A stretch of 64,000 nt of DNA from an uncultured Bacteroides sp. Its GTDB lineage: Bacteria > Bacteroidota > Bacteroidia > Bacteroidales > Bacteroidaceae. Positions 19,020-29,772 of this stretch are shown here, in pieces; positions within the stretch are counted from its first letter, which is position 1, and every line of letters begins with the position of its first letter. The notes below the pieces were generated by a model. It was not told where the DNA came from, ran no database searches, and worked only from the letters and a program-made list of their open reading frames with translations. Position numbers and translations under genes: made by a program. The DNA is taken from NCBI GenBank assembly GCA_902388495.1, contig CABMPP010000010.1, positions 72,207-136,206 of the forward strand, written 5' to 3'.

Positions 19020-21329
19020 CTATTCGCTTTTTATCACTTCTGCCGGATTCTGTCGTGCCGCCTGCCATACACGCCACCCTATACAGATGGCAATGACGAA
19101 AGCAATGCCTACGGAGATAGCCAGATAAATCCAAGCATCCATACTTGTTTGTTCAACGTAATTCTGCAACCACTGCTTCATCAAGACATAGCCTATGGGG
19201 AAAGCTATTGCGGCTGCAATAATTAGCAGTAGCAGATATTCTTTCACAAACATAACAAGAATATCTTTTATCGTTGCTCCGTTCACTTTTCGTACAGCAA
19301 TTTCTTTACGTCGTTGCTCGCAACTAAGTGTGACGAACGAGAATATACCGAGTGCGGAGATCAGAATGCAAACACCGGAAACCATACTCAGAAGTTTTAG
19401 TAAAAGACTTTCTGAATGCAAATATTCTTTATAAACATCTTCTGTTTTATCCAGTTGATATCTCAGAATAGACACTTCTTTCGCCATCGATTCTATTTGA
19501 GACTTCAAGTCTTCCCAATGACCTTCTTTGTATTTTATTAGAAACAAACCGGAATGCATGATCATTCCGCTCTTTTCTCCTAAAGCTTTAAAGCCGAATC
19601 CATTTTCTCCTATCAATAAGATGGGAGATATAGGTACTGTAGGGGCAGTCACATGGAAGTCTTTCAAAACTCCGATAATTTCGAGTTGCTTTTTTCCTAT
19701 GTTTATATGTTTTCCTAACGGAGAATGCATATTCATCATTTTGGCTGCAGTTTCGTTTATGACAGCATAATTAGCATCTTTCGGAGTCATCATTTTACCT
19801 GCTACTAATTTAAGATTATAAAACCGCGTAAAGATTCCACTTTCGTAAAACAATTCAATAGATATATCTGCGTCATCCAATCGCTTTCCGTCCCAATTGT
19901 CTATTTTGCGTCCTCGATACTGTCCGAACAATAGTCCTGCATGGTTATCCAGAACATCATTGACACATGGCATCTGTGACAGTTTATCGGCAACTGCTGT
20001 ATAGCAGGAAAAATCTTCTTCACTGTTTTCCATTTTGATAATACGTAATACGGCTATATTTTTTCTTTCCCATCCCAGTTCAGTATGAGTCAGGAAGTAT
20101 ATTTGTTTCATCATTACACTCGTAATAAAAATAAAGAGAATGCTGATTCCAACCTGAAACAAGACACTGAACTTGCGAAATTGCAAGTTTTGGGTGGTGT
20201 GCTGTTTTACGTGTTGCATGACAAAAGGTAATAGTAAAAATAAGGAGACGATAAGTATTCCAAGAAGATAAAGAAACATCTCCATATAAACATCACCGGT
20301 AACCCCAGATATTTTTCTGAAAACAGGAAGCAGCAATTCTGTCAGAGTCATTCCTAACAGACCAGCAAGCAATATCATCCATACATATTCTATCGCAAAC
20401 ATCAAGAATAGGTTTCCTTTGGTTGAACCACATACCTGTCGCAGTTCTATTTCCCGATAACGCATGCGCATCCGTACCACAAACAATGATATATAGTTGA
20501 ATAGAGAGGCAAGTATCACCAGCAATCCAATGATGGAGAATAAAATCAGATAGGTGAATTTTATCGACTTGTTTTTGTTCACATCAGAATAATGATACTT
20601 GGATAACGGCATTATTTGCAATTCTTTGAATATATAATTTTCCTTTCCATCTAATAATTGATTGTAGTTGTCCAGTTTCTGACGGAAATTTTGCAGGTCA
20701 GTTCCTTTGCGTAGCCGGAATATGATGGTATTTCGTTGAGAGTTATCCTCCCCTCTCCAAAAGTCAAATGTCAAGTTGCTATGAGGCAATCCTTTGATTA
20801 CGGCACATATTGTTACGTTGCTGAATGCTTTTAACTCCTTTCCTACTACATCGTCCGTTGTGCCGAACAAGCGTTTGGCTGTTTCTTCAGTAACGGCAAT
20901 CTTGTCTTCCGAGTATAAAAAGTCTTTTGTTCCTGCTAATATTTTAATGTCAAACATCTCCATGAAAGTAGAGTCAGCCAATAATGCTCTGGCTACCAAC
21001 GGAGTATTTCCCTTTACTTCCATTTCTTGATTTTCCCACAAATCAATGTTACATACTGCTTCGACTTCTGGAAAATCTGTCCTCAATGCTTGCAGTGTAT
21101 TGGGAGCTTTTGTGTCGTATCCGTTGTAATTGACTGTACTCTTTTTATACAGCAGATATAGTTGTTCTGCTCCTTCATGATAGTTATCATACGTCATTTC
21201 ATAATGTATCCATAGTGTAGCAAGGGCGAAACAGGTAAAGCCTATAGCCAAGCCGACAATACTTATAAGCGTCTGCATCTTGTATTTCAGCAGATTTCTA
21301 AATGCTATTTTCAAATAATGCTGTATCAT
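19020..21329 (-). CDS. MacB/FtsX-type ABC permease (fourth)
   Basis: A 769-residue paralog. The start is the ATG of MIQHYLKIAFRNLLKYK at 21329; the longer frame to 21461 overlaps the upstream gene and is not used. Signatures are EIELRQVCGSTKGN near 298 and EIAVRKVNGATIKD near 680. It ends NPAEVIKSE. It lies 17 bp after the third copy and is the last gene of the first half of the cluster. Its stop is only 7 bp from the enhancer-like palindromes serving the next gene. No terminator separates it from the fifth copy, so read-through is likely. Confidence 0.93.
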   Translation of the reverse strand: MIQHYLKIAFRNLLKYKMQTLISIVGLAIGFTCFALATLWIHYEMTYDNYHEGAEQLYLLYKKSTVNYNGYDTKAPNTLQALRTDFPEVEAVCNIDLWENQEMEVKGNTPLVARALLADSTFMEMFDIKILAGTKDFLYSEDKIAVTEETAKRLFGTTDDVVGKELKAFSNVTICAVIKGLPHSNLTFDFWRGEDNSQRNTIIFRLRKGTDLQNFRQKLDNYNQLLDGKENYIFKELQIMPLSKYHYSDVNKNKSIKFTYLILFSIIGLLVILASLFNYISLFVVRMRMRYREIELRQVCGSTKGNLFLMFAIEYVWMILLAGLLGMTLTELLLPVFRKISGVTGDVYMEMFLYLLGILIVSLFLLLPFVMQHVKQHTTQNLQFRKFSVLFQVGISILFIFITSVMMKQIYFLTHTELGWERKNIAVLRIIKMENSEEDFSCYTAVADKLSQMPCVNDVLDNHAGLLFGQYRGRKIDNWDGKRLDDADISIELFYESGIFTRFYNLKLVAGKMMTPKDANYAVINETAAKMMNMHSPLGKHINIGKKQLEIIGVLKDFHVTAPTVPISPILLIGENGFGFKALGEKSGMIMHSGLFLIKYKEGHWEDLKSQIESMAKEVSILRYQLDKTEDVYKEYLHSESLLLKLLSMVSGVCILISALGIFSFVTLSCEQRRKEIAVRKVNGATIKDILVMFVKEYLLLLIIAAAIAFPIGYVLMKQWLQNYVEQTSMDAWIYLAISVGIAFVIAICIGWRVWQAARQNPAEVIKSE

Positions 21330-21346
21330 TTTGTACTTGTTTTGGG

Positions 21347-23719
21347 TTATTCGGTTTTCATTATTATTGCTGGATTGATTTGAGCCGCCTTCTTTACTTG
21401 AAAGTATAGAGTAAGACCGGATATCAGTGATACAATGATTGCTGCTATTGCAAACAGCCATCCACTGATATTCGCCTTATATGCATAATTTTCCAGATAA
21501 ACTGTTATTCCCCAATAAGAGAGAGGAATCGCTACCGTAAACGACATGGTCAAAATGATAGCATATTTCTTTAGTAATAAAGGCAATATTTCTTTTATGG
21601 TAGCTCCGTTCACTTTCCGCAAAGCTATTTCCCGGTAACGTTGTTGGATATCAAACAGTGATAGTCCGAATAAACCGATGGAAGAAATTAAAATGGCCAT
21701 TAGCGCAAAGAAAGAATATACGATGGCCGTTTGCCTGTCTGCTTTATAGAGGTTTTTGACTTCATCCTTAGCAAAGGTGTAATTGAAAGCCCCTTCGGCA
21801 GTTTCACGATGCAGTTTCTCTAAGAAAGCAATAGCTTCTGCTTGATGTCCCGGAGCAACCTTTGCTTGCAAAGGAACCTGTGGAAGATATGTATTTCCAT
21901 ACGTAAAGGCCATCGGAAGTATTGGTTTGGATAAATGTCCGCAATAGAAGTCTTCGACAACGCCGATAATCTGATACGCAGATAAATCCTTCCGCGGCCA
22001 TAAAGGAGTTTGAGGCTCCAACTGAGCATCGGCTATGTTTTTGAATCCATATAGTTGCATCGCCTTTCTGTTGAGAATGAGTTTGGCATCTCCTTCATGA
22101 TCAATGTCCGCATTCCATAACCGCCCTTCAATTAAAAGAAAGCCGTGGAATCTGATTTCTTTGTCAGTAATTGGAATACAGCATAATGACTGGAAGTTCG
22201 AAGCACCGGGGATGCGGAACTCCACCGACCTCTCTGTGAAATATTCATAGGGAGACAGGGAGAAATTCCACGCAGTGAATAAGGGCGATGCATCCATAGA
22301 AGTACGAATACGGTCTTCGGAAGATTGACGCAAATCTCTCTGTTTCAGATATTCTTCTTCGGTAGTAGGCTGCTTACGTTCGTAACGCTCAAAATTTACT
22401 TTGATGATAGAATCTGTATTATACCCCAGCTTAGTATGCGTCATTTCGTACAGTTGCTTTGCGAAAAATAGAGAAACAACTATCAAAATGAAAGTCACAA
22501 TGTACTGAATACTTAAATATAAGTTCCTGATAATTATAGATTTTCCTCCCGTATGTATTTTCTGCAAAGAATGTATGGGGATACTATATCTGTATTTCAG
22601 GTACGGGTAGATGGAAGCGAGTAATGGCAATAGGCATAAGATAACTACTGTGATCCCAACATCAAATCTGATGCCTGATTGTTGGGTCAGTTCGAGATAA
22701 TGATTGAGTGGTTTGGCTGATATCTCAACTAAGAACCAGGCTATGAACAGCGAAAAGAGTGTCAGGCTGAAATTTTCGGTATACAATTGAGTAAATAACT
22801 GTTTGGAGTTATTGCCAAAAATCTTCTTGAGCCCGAACTCTTTTCCACGTCTCAATAAAACAACGGTATAGAGGCTCATGAAATTAAAGATGCCTACGAT
22901 TAGAATTAATGCAGCAACCAGTATCAGTAAATTCAAATGAGTTTGATTTCCTTTTCGTAGCATATCCTGCCAGGTGTCAATAGCCGGATGAAAATAGACT
23001 TCACGCATAGGTAGTAATTGATATCTGACTTCAATGGGGCTTTGGGGAGATTGTTGAAATGCAGCGTGGCGTTTGTTTATTGCTGTAAATGTAGCCCCCG
23101 GACGGATCATTGCAATGTTCATAGGAAAGTGGAAATCCCAATTTTCTTGCAAGGTTTCGGGTACAAGTATGTCGAAATGAAAAGAGCGTTTCCCTCCTTC
23201 TTTACTGATAACTCCGGTTATGATAAGCGGGTCTCCGGTAGAATACCGGATTGTTTTTCCTATGGGGTTGACAGTACCGAACAGCCTTTCACTTAATTCT
23301 TCCGTGATAAAAGTGGTTTGTGGATGAGAAGCCCATGATTCCGCTTTACCGTATTTCATCGGCAGGTCGGTTGCTCTTAGAAATAAGCTGTCCGCTACGA
23401 TGGTTTCCACATCAATCTGCTCTTTTTCTGCAACGATATAATCTTTGTTTATCCACATAAAGGTAGACATAGCTTCTATATCTACATCCTCAAAATGACC
23501 TCCGATGACGGCTGCTCTGCCAACGTCATCCTTAGTTTCCTGCACTAATACTCCAATCCGGTCTTTAGCCGGACTGTAACAATCCACACCGATTTCTTGC
23601 TTCACATAACGGGAGATAACAATGACGCATGCCAGACTTAGTGCCAATCCGATGATATTGATTGCAGTGTACACCTTGAATCGGCATAATGTCCGTATGG
23701 ATAATTGTATGAGCTTCAT
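21347..23719 (-). CDS. MacB/FtsX-type ABC permease (third)
   Basis: A 790-residue paralog with a different N-terminus (MKLIQLSIRTLCRFKVYTAI) and ending (NPAIIMKTE) from copies four to seven. It groups with copies one and two by the C-terminal signature QQRYREIALRKVNGATIKE near 700. The first FtsX block shows RRGKEFGLKKIFGNN near 300. Membrane helices start near residues 20, 285, 335, 375, 425, 670, 720 and 760. It is 14 bp downstream of the second copy. Nothing looks truncated. Confidence 0.93.
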   Translation of the reverse strand: MKLIQLSIRTLCRFKVYTAINIIGLALSLACVIVISRYVKQEIGVDCYSPAKDRIGVLVQETKDDVGRAAVIGGHFEDVDIEAMSTFMWINKDYIVAEKEQIDVETIVADSLFLRATDLPMKYGKAESWASHPQTTFITEELSERLFGTVNPIGKTIRYSTGDPLIITGVISKEGGKRSFHFDILVPETLQENWDFHFPMNIAMIRPGATFTAINKRHAAFQQSPQSPIEVRYQLLPMREVYFHPAIDTWQDMLRKGNQTHLNLLILVAALILIVGIFNFMSLYTVVLLRRGKEFGLKKIFGNNSKQLFTQLYTENFSLTLFSLFIAWFLVEISAKPLNHYLELTQQSGIRFDVGITVVILCLLPLLASIYPYLKYRYSIPIHSLQKIHTGGKSIIIRNLYLSIQYIVTFILIVVSLFFAKQLYEMTHTKLGYNTDSIIKVNFERYERKQPTTEEEYLKQRDLRQSSEDRIRTSMDASPLFTAWNFSLSPYEYFTERSVEFRIPGASNFQSLCCIPITDKEIRFHGFLLIEGRLWNADIDHEGDAKLILNRKAMQLYGFKNIADAQLEPQTPLWPRKDLSAYQIIGVVEDFYCGHLSKPILPMAFTYGNTYLPQVPLQAKVAPGHQAEAIAFLEKLHRETAEGAFNYTFAKDEVKNLYKADRQTAIVYSFFALMAILISSIGLFGLSLFDIQQRYREIALRKVNGATIKEILPLLLKKYAIILTMSFTVAIPLSYWGITVYLENYAYKANISGWLFAIAAIIVSLISGLTLYFQVKKAAQINPAIIMKTE

Positions 23720-23733
23720 TATTAGTATTGTTT

Positions 23734-26103
23734 TTATTCGGTTTTCATTATTTCCGCCGGATTGACCTTTGCCGCTCTATACACCTGCCAGCAGAGTGTA
23801 CCCAATGAAATAAGTACAACGACTACCAATCCGATGATAAATATACCGGCAGAAACAGGGGTTTTTACTATAAAGTCTTTCGTATATTCATGGATAATAT
23901 AGTAAGCAAGCGGGATAGCCAATAAAAATGCGATACTCAGTACTGCGATATATTTACGGAAAAGCAGCGGATAAAGGTCTTTCAGCAGTGCACCGTTTAC
24001 TTTACGGATAGCTATCTCACGGTAACGTTGGCGGATGTCGAATAGCGAAATGCCAAACAGTCCGAGGCAGGCAATGATAATAGCAATGCAGGCAAAGACA
24101 GAATAGATAGTTGCTATCTGGCGATCCTTTGCATAAATCTCTTTCACACTATCTTCCAAGAAACTGTATTCGAAGTCTTCGCTGCCATATATTTTCAGTT
24201 CCGCTTTCCGCAAGAAATCAACCACTTCTTTCTTTTTGCCGGGTACACAAGCTATCTGATATACATCCCCACTCATCTGGCTGCTCACAAAGAAGATGGT
24301 CGGCTTTTGGCCTTGCGATAAATGTCCGCCGTAATAATCGTCTACTACTGCTACAATGGGTTGGAGTGGATTTTTACGGTCTCTTATAATATATGAATTT
24401 TCTTCTGTTATACCGGCTCCCTGGCAGGAAGTGTAATTCAATGCTTTAAGTGCAGCGCGATTGGCAACAACGACTCCTAAGAAGCCGGCATCTTTTAAGT
24501 CGGGCAAGCTTCCTTCCACCATCTTGATGTTATAGATGTTGAAGAAATGAGGAGTTGCAAAACGAACGTTCAGGGTCGCTTTCTTACCCCGGTCATTCAG
24601 GAAGCTACTGCTATAATCGCCTTTCAGTATATCAGCATAGCTGGCTTCCCAATCTTCTATATAGGGGCAGGTAGCCAGTTCATTATCCAGTGCCTCGACG
24701 CGCTCCTGGCGTTGCCTTGCTCTTTCCTCGGAGTAATTAAGATCTTGGGATTCATAGACCAAATTGGTAATAATGATGTCCTTGGTGCGGAATCCGGGGT
24801 CGGTATTAAGTAAAAGCCTCAGTTGCTCATTGAAATAGAACGAAAGCACCACTAACAGAAAGGTTAGCAGATATTGTACTCCTAAAAACAAGAGACGTGA
24901 ACGGACAGATTTATTCCCCGTATTGATGGAACGGATAGAAAGGATAGGAGAAGCGTAATTATACTTCACGAAGGGATAAATAGATGTAAGCAATGGCAAC
25001 AGCAAGAAAACAGCCAGCGACACTTTCCAATCGAATGCTGTGTAGTTGAAATTATAATTGAGCAGATGTTCCACCGGAACGGTACTTACTTCTATAATTA
25101 GCCAAGCCACCAGCAATGCTGCCGATATCAGCAGTGTACTCTCGGTCCATATCTGAATAAACAATTCTTTCCCCCTTGCACCGAATACCTTCTTCACCCC
25201 ATACTCCTTTCCCCTCCTGAGCATGGCAACCAGGTAGATATTAACAAAATTGAGAATGCCCGTAAGCAATATCAGCAGACAAAGTCCTGCCATAATTGCT
25301 AAATGGGAATATGTGCCGGTAAAGAACATTTGCTTATTTTCATTGGCAATAGAGTTCTCCCAATAGAATTGCTTCACCGGAACAAATGAAAAACGATACA
25401 TACGGGTATCTCCCGTTTCCTGTGGCCTAACATAACGGGAGACACTGGCTGCCTTATTCAACCTTTCTATATCAGTACCTGGCATAAACGAGTATAATTC
25501 CATGCCCATGCGTTCCCAATTATCGGATAAAGCAGCGGACAGAACAATGTCGAATTGCATGAAAGTCTTGTTCTCCGGATCGCCCAATACGCCTTCTATG
25601 GTAACATCTTTGCCATTGGAGCAGCGGATTACCTTGCCTACCGGATTCTCCTTGCCAAACAGTTTACGGGCGAATGTTTCCATAATCAGAGCCGATTGCG
25701 GAGAGCGTAGTGCGATGTTACCTTGCACCAACGGATACCGGAATAGCTGAAAGAACACATTATCCGTCACAAGAATACGTGCCTGATAGCGATTTGACTC
25801 AATGGAGACGTAATCCTTCTCCAATGGAATGATGCGGCTGTACCGGCTGATATAGCGTTGGTCTATAACCGCAGTATCACTATTGTTTATAACAGCTCCC
25901 AAATAACTGTTACCATCTAATTCTAACTTCACACCATATACCTGTTCCCGGTCAATGCAATGCGTATCTACCGTCAGTTCCCGATGGATATATCGGAGCA
26001 GGATGATGCAGCAAGCCAGGCTGAATGCCAATCCCAGCAGGTTGATAATGGTATATGATTTGGAGCGTATCAGGAAACGCCAGGCATATTTCAGTGTTTT
26101 CAT
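23734..26103 (-). CDS. MacB/FtsX-type ABC permease (second)
   Basis: A 789-residue paralog. Its first 58 residues (MKTLKYAWRFLIRSKSY onward) are identical to the first copy, and the DNA there differs at only a few positions, while the periplasmic cores have diverged. This patchwork indicates gene conversion. Signatures are RRGKEYGVKKVFGARG near 300 and EIAIRKVNGALLKD near 700; the ending is NPAEIMKTE. It lies 22 bp after the first copy. Confidence 0.93.
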   Translation of the reverse strand: MKTLKYAWRFLIRSKSYTIINLLGLAFSLACCIILLRYIHRELTVDTHCIDREQVYGVKLELDGNSYLGAVINNSDTAVIDQRYISRYSRIIPLEKDYVSIESNRYQARILVTDNVFFQLFRYPLVQGNIALRSPQSALIMETFARKLFGKENPVGKVIRCSNGKDVTIEGVLGDPENKTFMQFDIVLSAALSDNWERMGMELYSFMPGTDIERLNKAASVSRYVRPQETGDTRMYRFSFVPVKQFYWENSIANENKQMFFTGTYSHLAIMAGLCLLILLTGILNFVNIYLVAMLRRGKEYGVKKVFGARGKELFIQIWTESTLLISAALLVAWLIIEVSTVPVEHLLNYNFNYTAFDWKVSLAVFLLLPLLTSIYPFVKYNYASPILSIRSINTGNKSVRSRLLFLGVQYLLTFLLVVLSFYFNEQLRLLLNTDPGFRTKDIIITNLVYESQDLNYSEERARQRQERVEALDNELATCPYIEDWEASYADILKGDYSSSFLNDRGKKATLNVRFATPHFFNIYNIKMVEGSLPDLKDAGFLGVVVANRAALKALNYTSCQGAGITEENSYIIRDRKNPLQPIVAVVDDYYGGHLSQGQKPTIFFVSSQMSGDVYQIACVPGKKKEVVDFLRKAELKIYGSEDFEYSFLEDSVKEIYAKDRQIATIYSVFACIAIIIACLGLFGISLFDIRQRYREIAIRKVNGALLKDLYPLLFRKYIAVLSIAFLLAIPLAYYIIHEYTKDFIVKTPVSAGIFIIGLVVVVLISLGTLCWQVYRAAKVNPAEIMKTE

Positions 26104-26125
26104 GGGTTATTTTTATTTAATACGA

Positions 26126-28510
26126 TTATTCGCTTTTTATTATTTCAGCCGGATTGATATTGGCTGCCCTATATACTTGCCACAATAATGTACCGATTGA
26201 GATAAGGATAACGACTATCAATCCGCTGACAAATATCCCGACAGAAATGGGAGCTTTAACTACAAAATCTTTTGTGTATTCGTAAATTATATAACATGCA
26301 AGCGGGATAGCCAATAGAAATGCGATACTCAACACTATCATATATTTACGGAAAAGCAATGGATATAGATTTCGTAATTGTGCTCCGTTTACTTTGCGGA
26401 TAGCAATCTCCCGGTAACGCTGGCGGATATCAAACAAAGAAATGCCAAACAATCCGAGACAGGAAATGACGATGGCAATGCCGGAGAAAATAGAATATAC
26501 AGTTGCTACTTGTCTGTCTTCTTTATAAATCGCTTTTACATCATCTTCCAGTAGAGAATATTCAAAACTTTCGGTACCGTACAATTGAAGTTCTAATTTA
26601 CGAAGATACTCAAGCAAATCGTTCAAACGTCCCGGAGTGTAGGCTATCTGAAAATGGTCACCGCCCCAGCTATTGCCTATGCGGAATATTGTAGGTTGTT
26701 GTCCGGCAGTAAGGTGCCCGCTGTAATAGTCTTCTATTACTGCAACGATAGGTGTCTTTTGGGCATTGGCATCTCCCCTTTGCTCACTATCTTCTATCAC
26801 CACTGCCCCTTCAAGGCTGCTATAGTGCAGAGCTTTTAATGCAGCACGGTTTACTGCAATTATGCTTTCCCTTCTTTCGCTGTCCTTGAGCATCGGCAAA
26901 GCTCCTTCCAGGATATTCAGTCCATATACTTTGAAGAAGCCGGGAGTGGCATACCAGTGTTTCAAATCTACTTTTTCCCCTTTATCATTTTGGTAAGTGA
27001 TATCGAATGTAGAAGAAAGAATTGTCTCATAACTAAGTTCCCATTGTTCGACGAAGGGACATTGAGACAAAGCATTTACCATTTCTTGCTTGCGTTGCTT
27101 TTGTGCGTTACGAGCGTTCGGATCTCTGTAGCTTTCGGCATCGCTTGATTCGTATGCCAGTTTGGCAATCAAGATATTCTCTGTACGAAAGCCCGGGTTG
27201 GTATGTAGAAGCAGTGATAATTGTTCATTGAAGTAGAGCGAAAGTGTAATCAATAAAAAGGTAAATACATATTGTACCGCCAGGAATACCATGCGAATGC
27301 GTACGGACTGGAAGCCGGTACTGATATTGCAGATGGAAACCATAGGCGGTGTGTAGCTATACTTCATAAAAGGATAAAGGGATGTAAACAATGGCAGGAA
27401 TACAAGTATTGCCACCGATAATAATATATCAAATGTTGTATAAGAGAACGGGTAAGAAAGCAGCCGCTCAATGGGGGTTGACATAATTTCGATTATAAAC
27501 CATGCCATTAGCAGCGCAAAGGATACTAACAGGAAATTTTCTATCCATATTTGCAGAAACAAGGTAGTCCTATTGGAACCGAATACTTTCTTGATTCCAT
27601 ATTCCCTACTGCGCATCAACATGAAAATCAAGTAGATGTTTATGAAGTTCATAATTCCCATGAGCAATAACAGCAAGCACAATCCTGAAAGAATAAGGAT
27701 ATGGGAATAGTTACCAAAGGAAAATATATTGGGGCATCCTGTGGCTTCAATAATCGCATTATCCCAATATATATCGGCCACGGGCATAAAGGAAAATGTA
27801 TATTGGCGATTATCATACTCTTTATATTGAGGATTAATCCAACGAGGATGGTTGCCTATCTCGTCCATTAATTTTATATCGGTGCCCGGCGTGAATTTAA
27901 TGAATTCCATCGGCATACGTTCCCAATATCTTGTTAAAGAAGAAGATAATACAACATCAAATTGCAGTGCTGTCTTGTTGTCGGGAGCAGCAACTATGCC
28001 CATTATGGTGACGTCTTTGCCATTGGTATAACGAAGGACCTTGCCTACCGGATTTTCTTTCCCAAAAAGTTTTCGTGCATAAGATTCGCTTAGCAAAGCC
28101 GATTCCGGTGCACTGAGCGACAAAGTGCCTTGCAGTGCCCGGTAAGGGAATAACTGAAAGAAGCAACTATCGGTAACCAGTACCCGGGCGGGATATCGTT
28201 TCTGATTATGAGAAATATAGTCCTTATCCAATGGAATGATTGACGTACGTTTGTCGATATAGCGATTGTCGATATACATGCTGTCTTTGTAGTTTGTAAT
28301 GGTTGCCAATGCCCGATTGCCTTCCATGTTACGTATCACGCCATATACCTGCTCCCGGTCAATGCAATGCGTATCTACCGTCAGTTCCCGATGAATATAT
28401 CGGAGCAGGATGATGCAGCAAGCCAGACTGAAGGCCAATCCCAGCAGGTTGATAATGGTATATGATTTGGAGCGTATCAGGAAACGCCAGGCATATTTCA
28501 GTGTTTTCAT
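26126..28510 (-). CDS. MacB/FtsX-type ABC permease (first)
   Basis: A 794-residue permease of the MacB/FtsX group. These proteins do not form a classical pore. They transmit ATPase motion to a large periplasmic domain that acts on a lipoprotein, peptide or outer-membrane partner. Layout: helix at about 18-38, periplasmic MacB-type core (about 45-280), three helices (about 285-430), second periplasmic part (about 450-670) and three helices ending INPAEIIKSE. Signatures are MRSREYGIKKVFGSNR near 300 and EIAIRKVNGAQLRN near 705. It starts 11 bp after the adaptor gene, so its transcript continues from the tolC-hlyD genes. Confidence 0.94.
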   Translation of the reverse strand: MKTLKYAWRFLIRSKSYTIINLLGLAFSLACCIILLRYIHRELTVDTHCIDREQVYGVIRNMEGNRALATITNYKDSMYIDNRYIDKRTSIIPLDKDYISHNQKRYPARVLVTDSCFFQLFPYRALQGTLSLSAPESALLSESYARKLFGKENPVGKVLRYTNGKDVTIMGIVAAPDNKTALQFDVVLSSSLTRYWERMPMEFIKFTPGTDIKLMDEIGNHPRWINPQYKEYDNRQYTFSFMPVADIYWDNAIIEATGCPNIFSFGNYSHILILSGLCLLLLLMGIMNFINIYLIFMLMRSREYGIKKVFGSNRTTLFLQIWIENFLLVSFALLMAWFIIEIMSTPIERLLSYPFSYTTFDILLSVAILVFLPLFTSLYPFMKYSYTPPMVSICNISTGFQSVRIRMVFLAVQYVFTFLLITLSLYFNEQLSLLLHTNPGFRTENILIAKLAYESSDAESYRDPNARNAQKQRKQEMVNALSQCPFVEQWELSYETILSSTFDITYQNDKGEKVDLKHWYATPGFFKVYGLNILEGALPMLKDSERRESIIAVNRAALKALHYSSLEGAVVIEDSEQRGDANAQKTPIVAVIEDYYSGHLTAGQQPTIFRIGNSWGGDHFQIAYTPGRLNDLLEYLRKLELQLYGTESFEYSLLEDDVKAIYKEDRQVATVYSIFSGIAIVISCLGLFGISLFDIRQRYREIAIRKVNGAQLRNLYPLLFRKYMIVLSIAFLLAIPLACYIIYEYTKDFVVKAPISVGIFVSGLIVVILISIGTLLWQVYRAANINPAEIIKSE

Positions 28511-28521
28511 GTTTATATGTT

Positions 28522-29772
28522 TTATTTCAGTATCAATTCTTCCGCCTCCCCAAAGGTATCATATCCCGTTGTAATTACCCAATCTCCGGGCTGCAAACCG
28601 TCGGTGATCTCGTATTGTTGCGGGTTTTGGCGTCCGATGCTGAGAGGAACGCGTACGGCTTTGCTCTTCGAAGCGTTCAGTTTGTAAATCCATTGTCCTC
28701 CGGTGCTTTGATAGAAGTTGCCGCGTGGAATGACGAGTGCTTCTTCCGGCTGGCCAAGCTCTATCTGCACACGGAAACTTTTCCCCACCCGCACGTTGTC
28801 GGGCATATCATCCGTAAAGACGAGGTCTACATCGAAAGTGCGTTCTTTCACTTCGGGCACTACTTTGGTGATGCGCAGCGGGTATTTCCGTCCCTGGTAA
28901 TTGATGGTAGCAGGCAGTCCCGTTGTGATGCGGTCGATGTAGTATTCGCTCAGGGCGGTATGTATCTTGTATTGGTCCAACACCTTGATTTCAGCAATGC
29001 TCTCGCCGGAGGCAACTTGCTGTCCCGGAGTTACTTTCACAAAACTGAGTTGTCCGGCGACGGGGGCTTTCACAATCAGATTGCTCATCCGTTCGCAAGC
29101 ACGTTCGTACTTTTTCCGTTCTCGTTCGCGATCGTTCTTGATGAGGTCTTTGCGGATGACGGTGACGGCGGAATCGTGACGAAGACTTTCGCGTTGCAAG
29201 CGGGCATTCTTCACTTTATAGTTATACTCGTCTTCCGACACTTCCAGTTGGGCTTTGCTCTTGATGCCCATGCGGAATTCTTCCTGGTCGAGGTTGAAAC
29301 TCTTGCGAAGGCGGTCCAGCTCGTAGTTGGTTTCCAGGGCTTGCTGTTGCAGGTTCAGGCTTTTCTGTTCCATCTCTATCTCTTTTTCCTGATAGGTGAT
29401 GAGTTGCTTTTCCCAGTCGTCGCGCTGGTCTTCGATGCTGCGCAGGAGGTCGGGGTTTTCGAGAACGAGAATGGTGTCACCTTTCTCGAGCAGGCTTCCC
29501 TCCTCGCCTATGATGTGTTCTACACTTCCGGCTTCGCGGGCATTGATTTTTATAGTGAGGATAGGCTGGATAAGTCCTTCCACGTCTACATACTCCATGA
29601 ACTTGCCGTTCTTCACTTCGGCTATCTGCAAGTTGTCCCGTTCGATGCGCAGCTTACTGGGGCCGAAAGAAAGAGTGATGACGTAGACGAGGAAGGCAAG
29701 GAAGGCGACGCCTCCTGCCAGATAATAACGGTAAAGGATGTACCAGGGCTTCTTTTCGAGTTTGATATCCAT
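28522..29772 (-). CDS. HlyD/MacA-type periplasmic adaptor protein
   Basis: A 416-residue membrane-fusion protein. A single membrane anchor lies at about residues 15-33 (YLAGGVAFLAFLVYVITL) with no lipobox. Next come the first half of the lipoyl domain (about 60-105) and a long coiled-coil hairpin (about 105-215, rich in E, Q, K and R). The second lipoyl half is VKAPVAGQLSFVKVTPGQQV near 235-255. The beta-barrel and membrane-proximal domains run to the end. It bridges an inner-membrane transporter and a TolC-like channel. The TolC-like gene precedes it and FtsX permeases follow, the MacA-MacB-TolC arrangement. Confidence 0.94.
   Translation of the reverse strand: MDIKLEKKPWYILYRYYLAGGVAFLAFLVYVITLSFGPSKLRIERDNLQIAEVKNGKFMEYVDVEGLIQPILTIKINAREAGSVEHIIGEEGSLLEKGDTILVLENPDLLRSIEDQRDDWEKQLITYQEKEIEMEQKSLNLQQQALETNYELDRLRKSFNLDQEEFRMGIKSKAQLEVSEDEYNYKVKNARLQRESLRHDSAVTVIRKDLIKNDRERERKKYERACERMSNLIVKAPVAGQLSFVKVTPGQQVASGESIAEIKVLDQYKIHTALSEYYIDRITTGLPATINYQGRKYPLRITKVVPEVKERTFDVDLVFTDDMPDNVRVGKSFRVQIELGQPEEALVIPRGNFYQSTGGQWIYKLNASKSKAVRVPLSIGRQNPQQYEITDGLQPGDWVITTGYDTFGEAEELILK

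Noticed and set aside
21330..21461. Longer start of the fourth permease
   Set aside because: It would overlap the third permease gene by more than 100 bp; the conserved start MIQHYLKIAFRNLL is at 21329.
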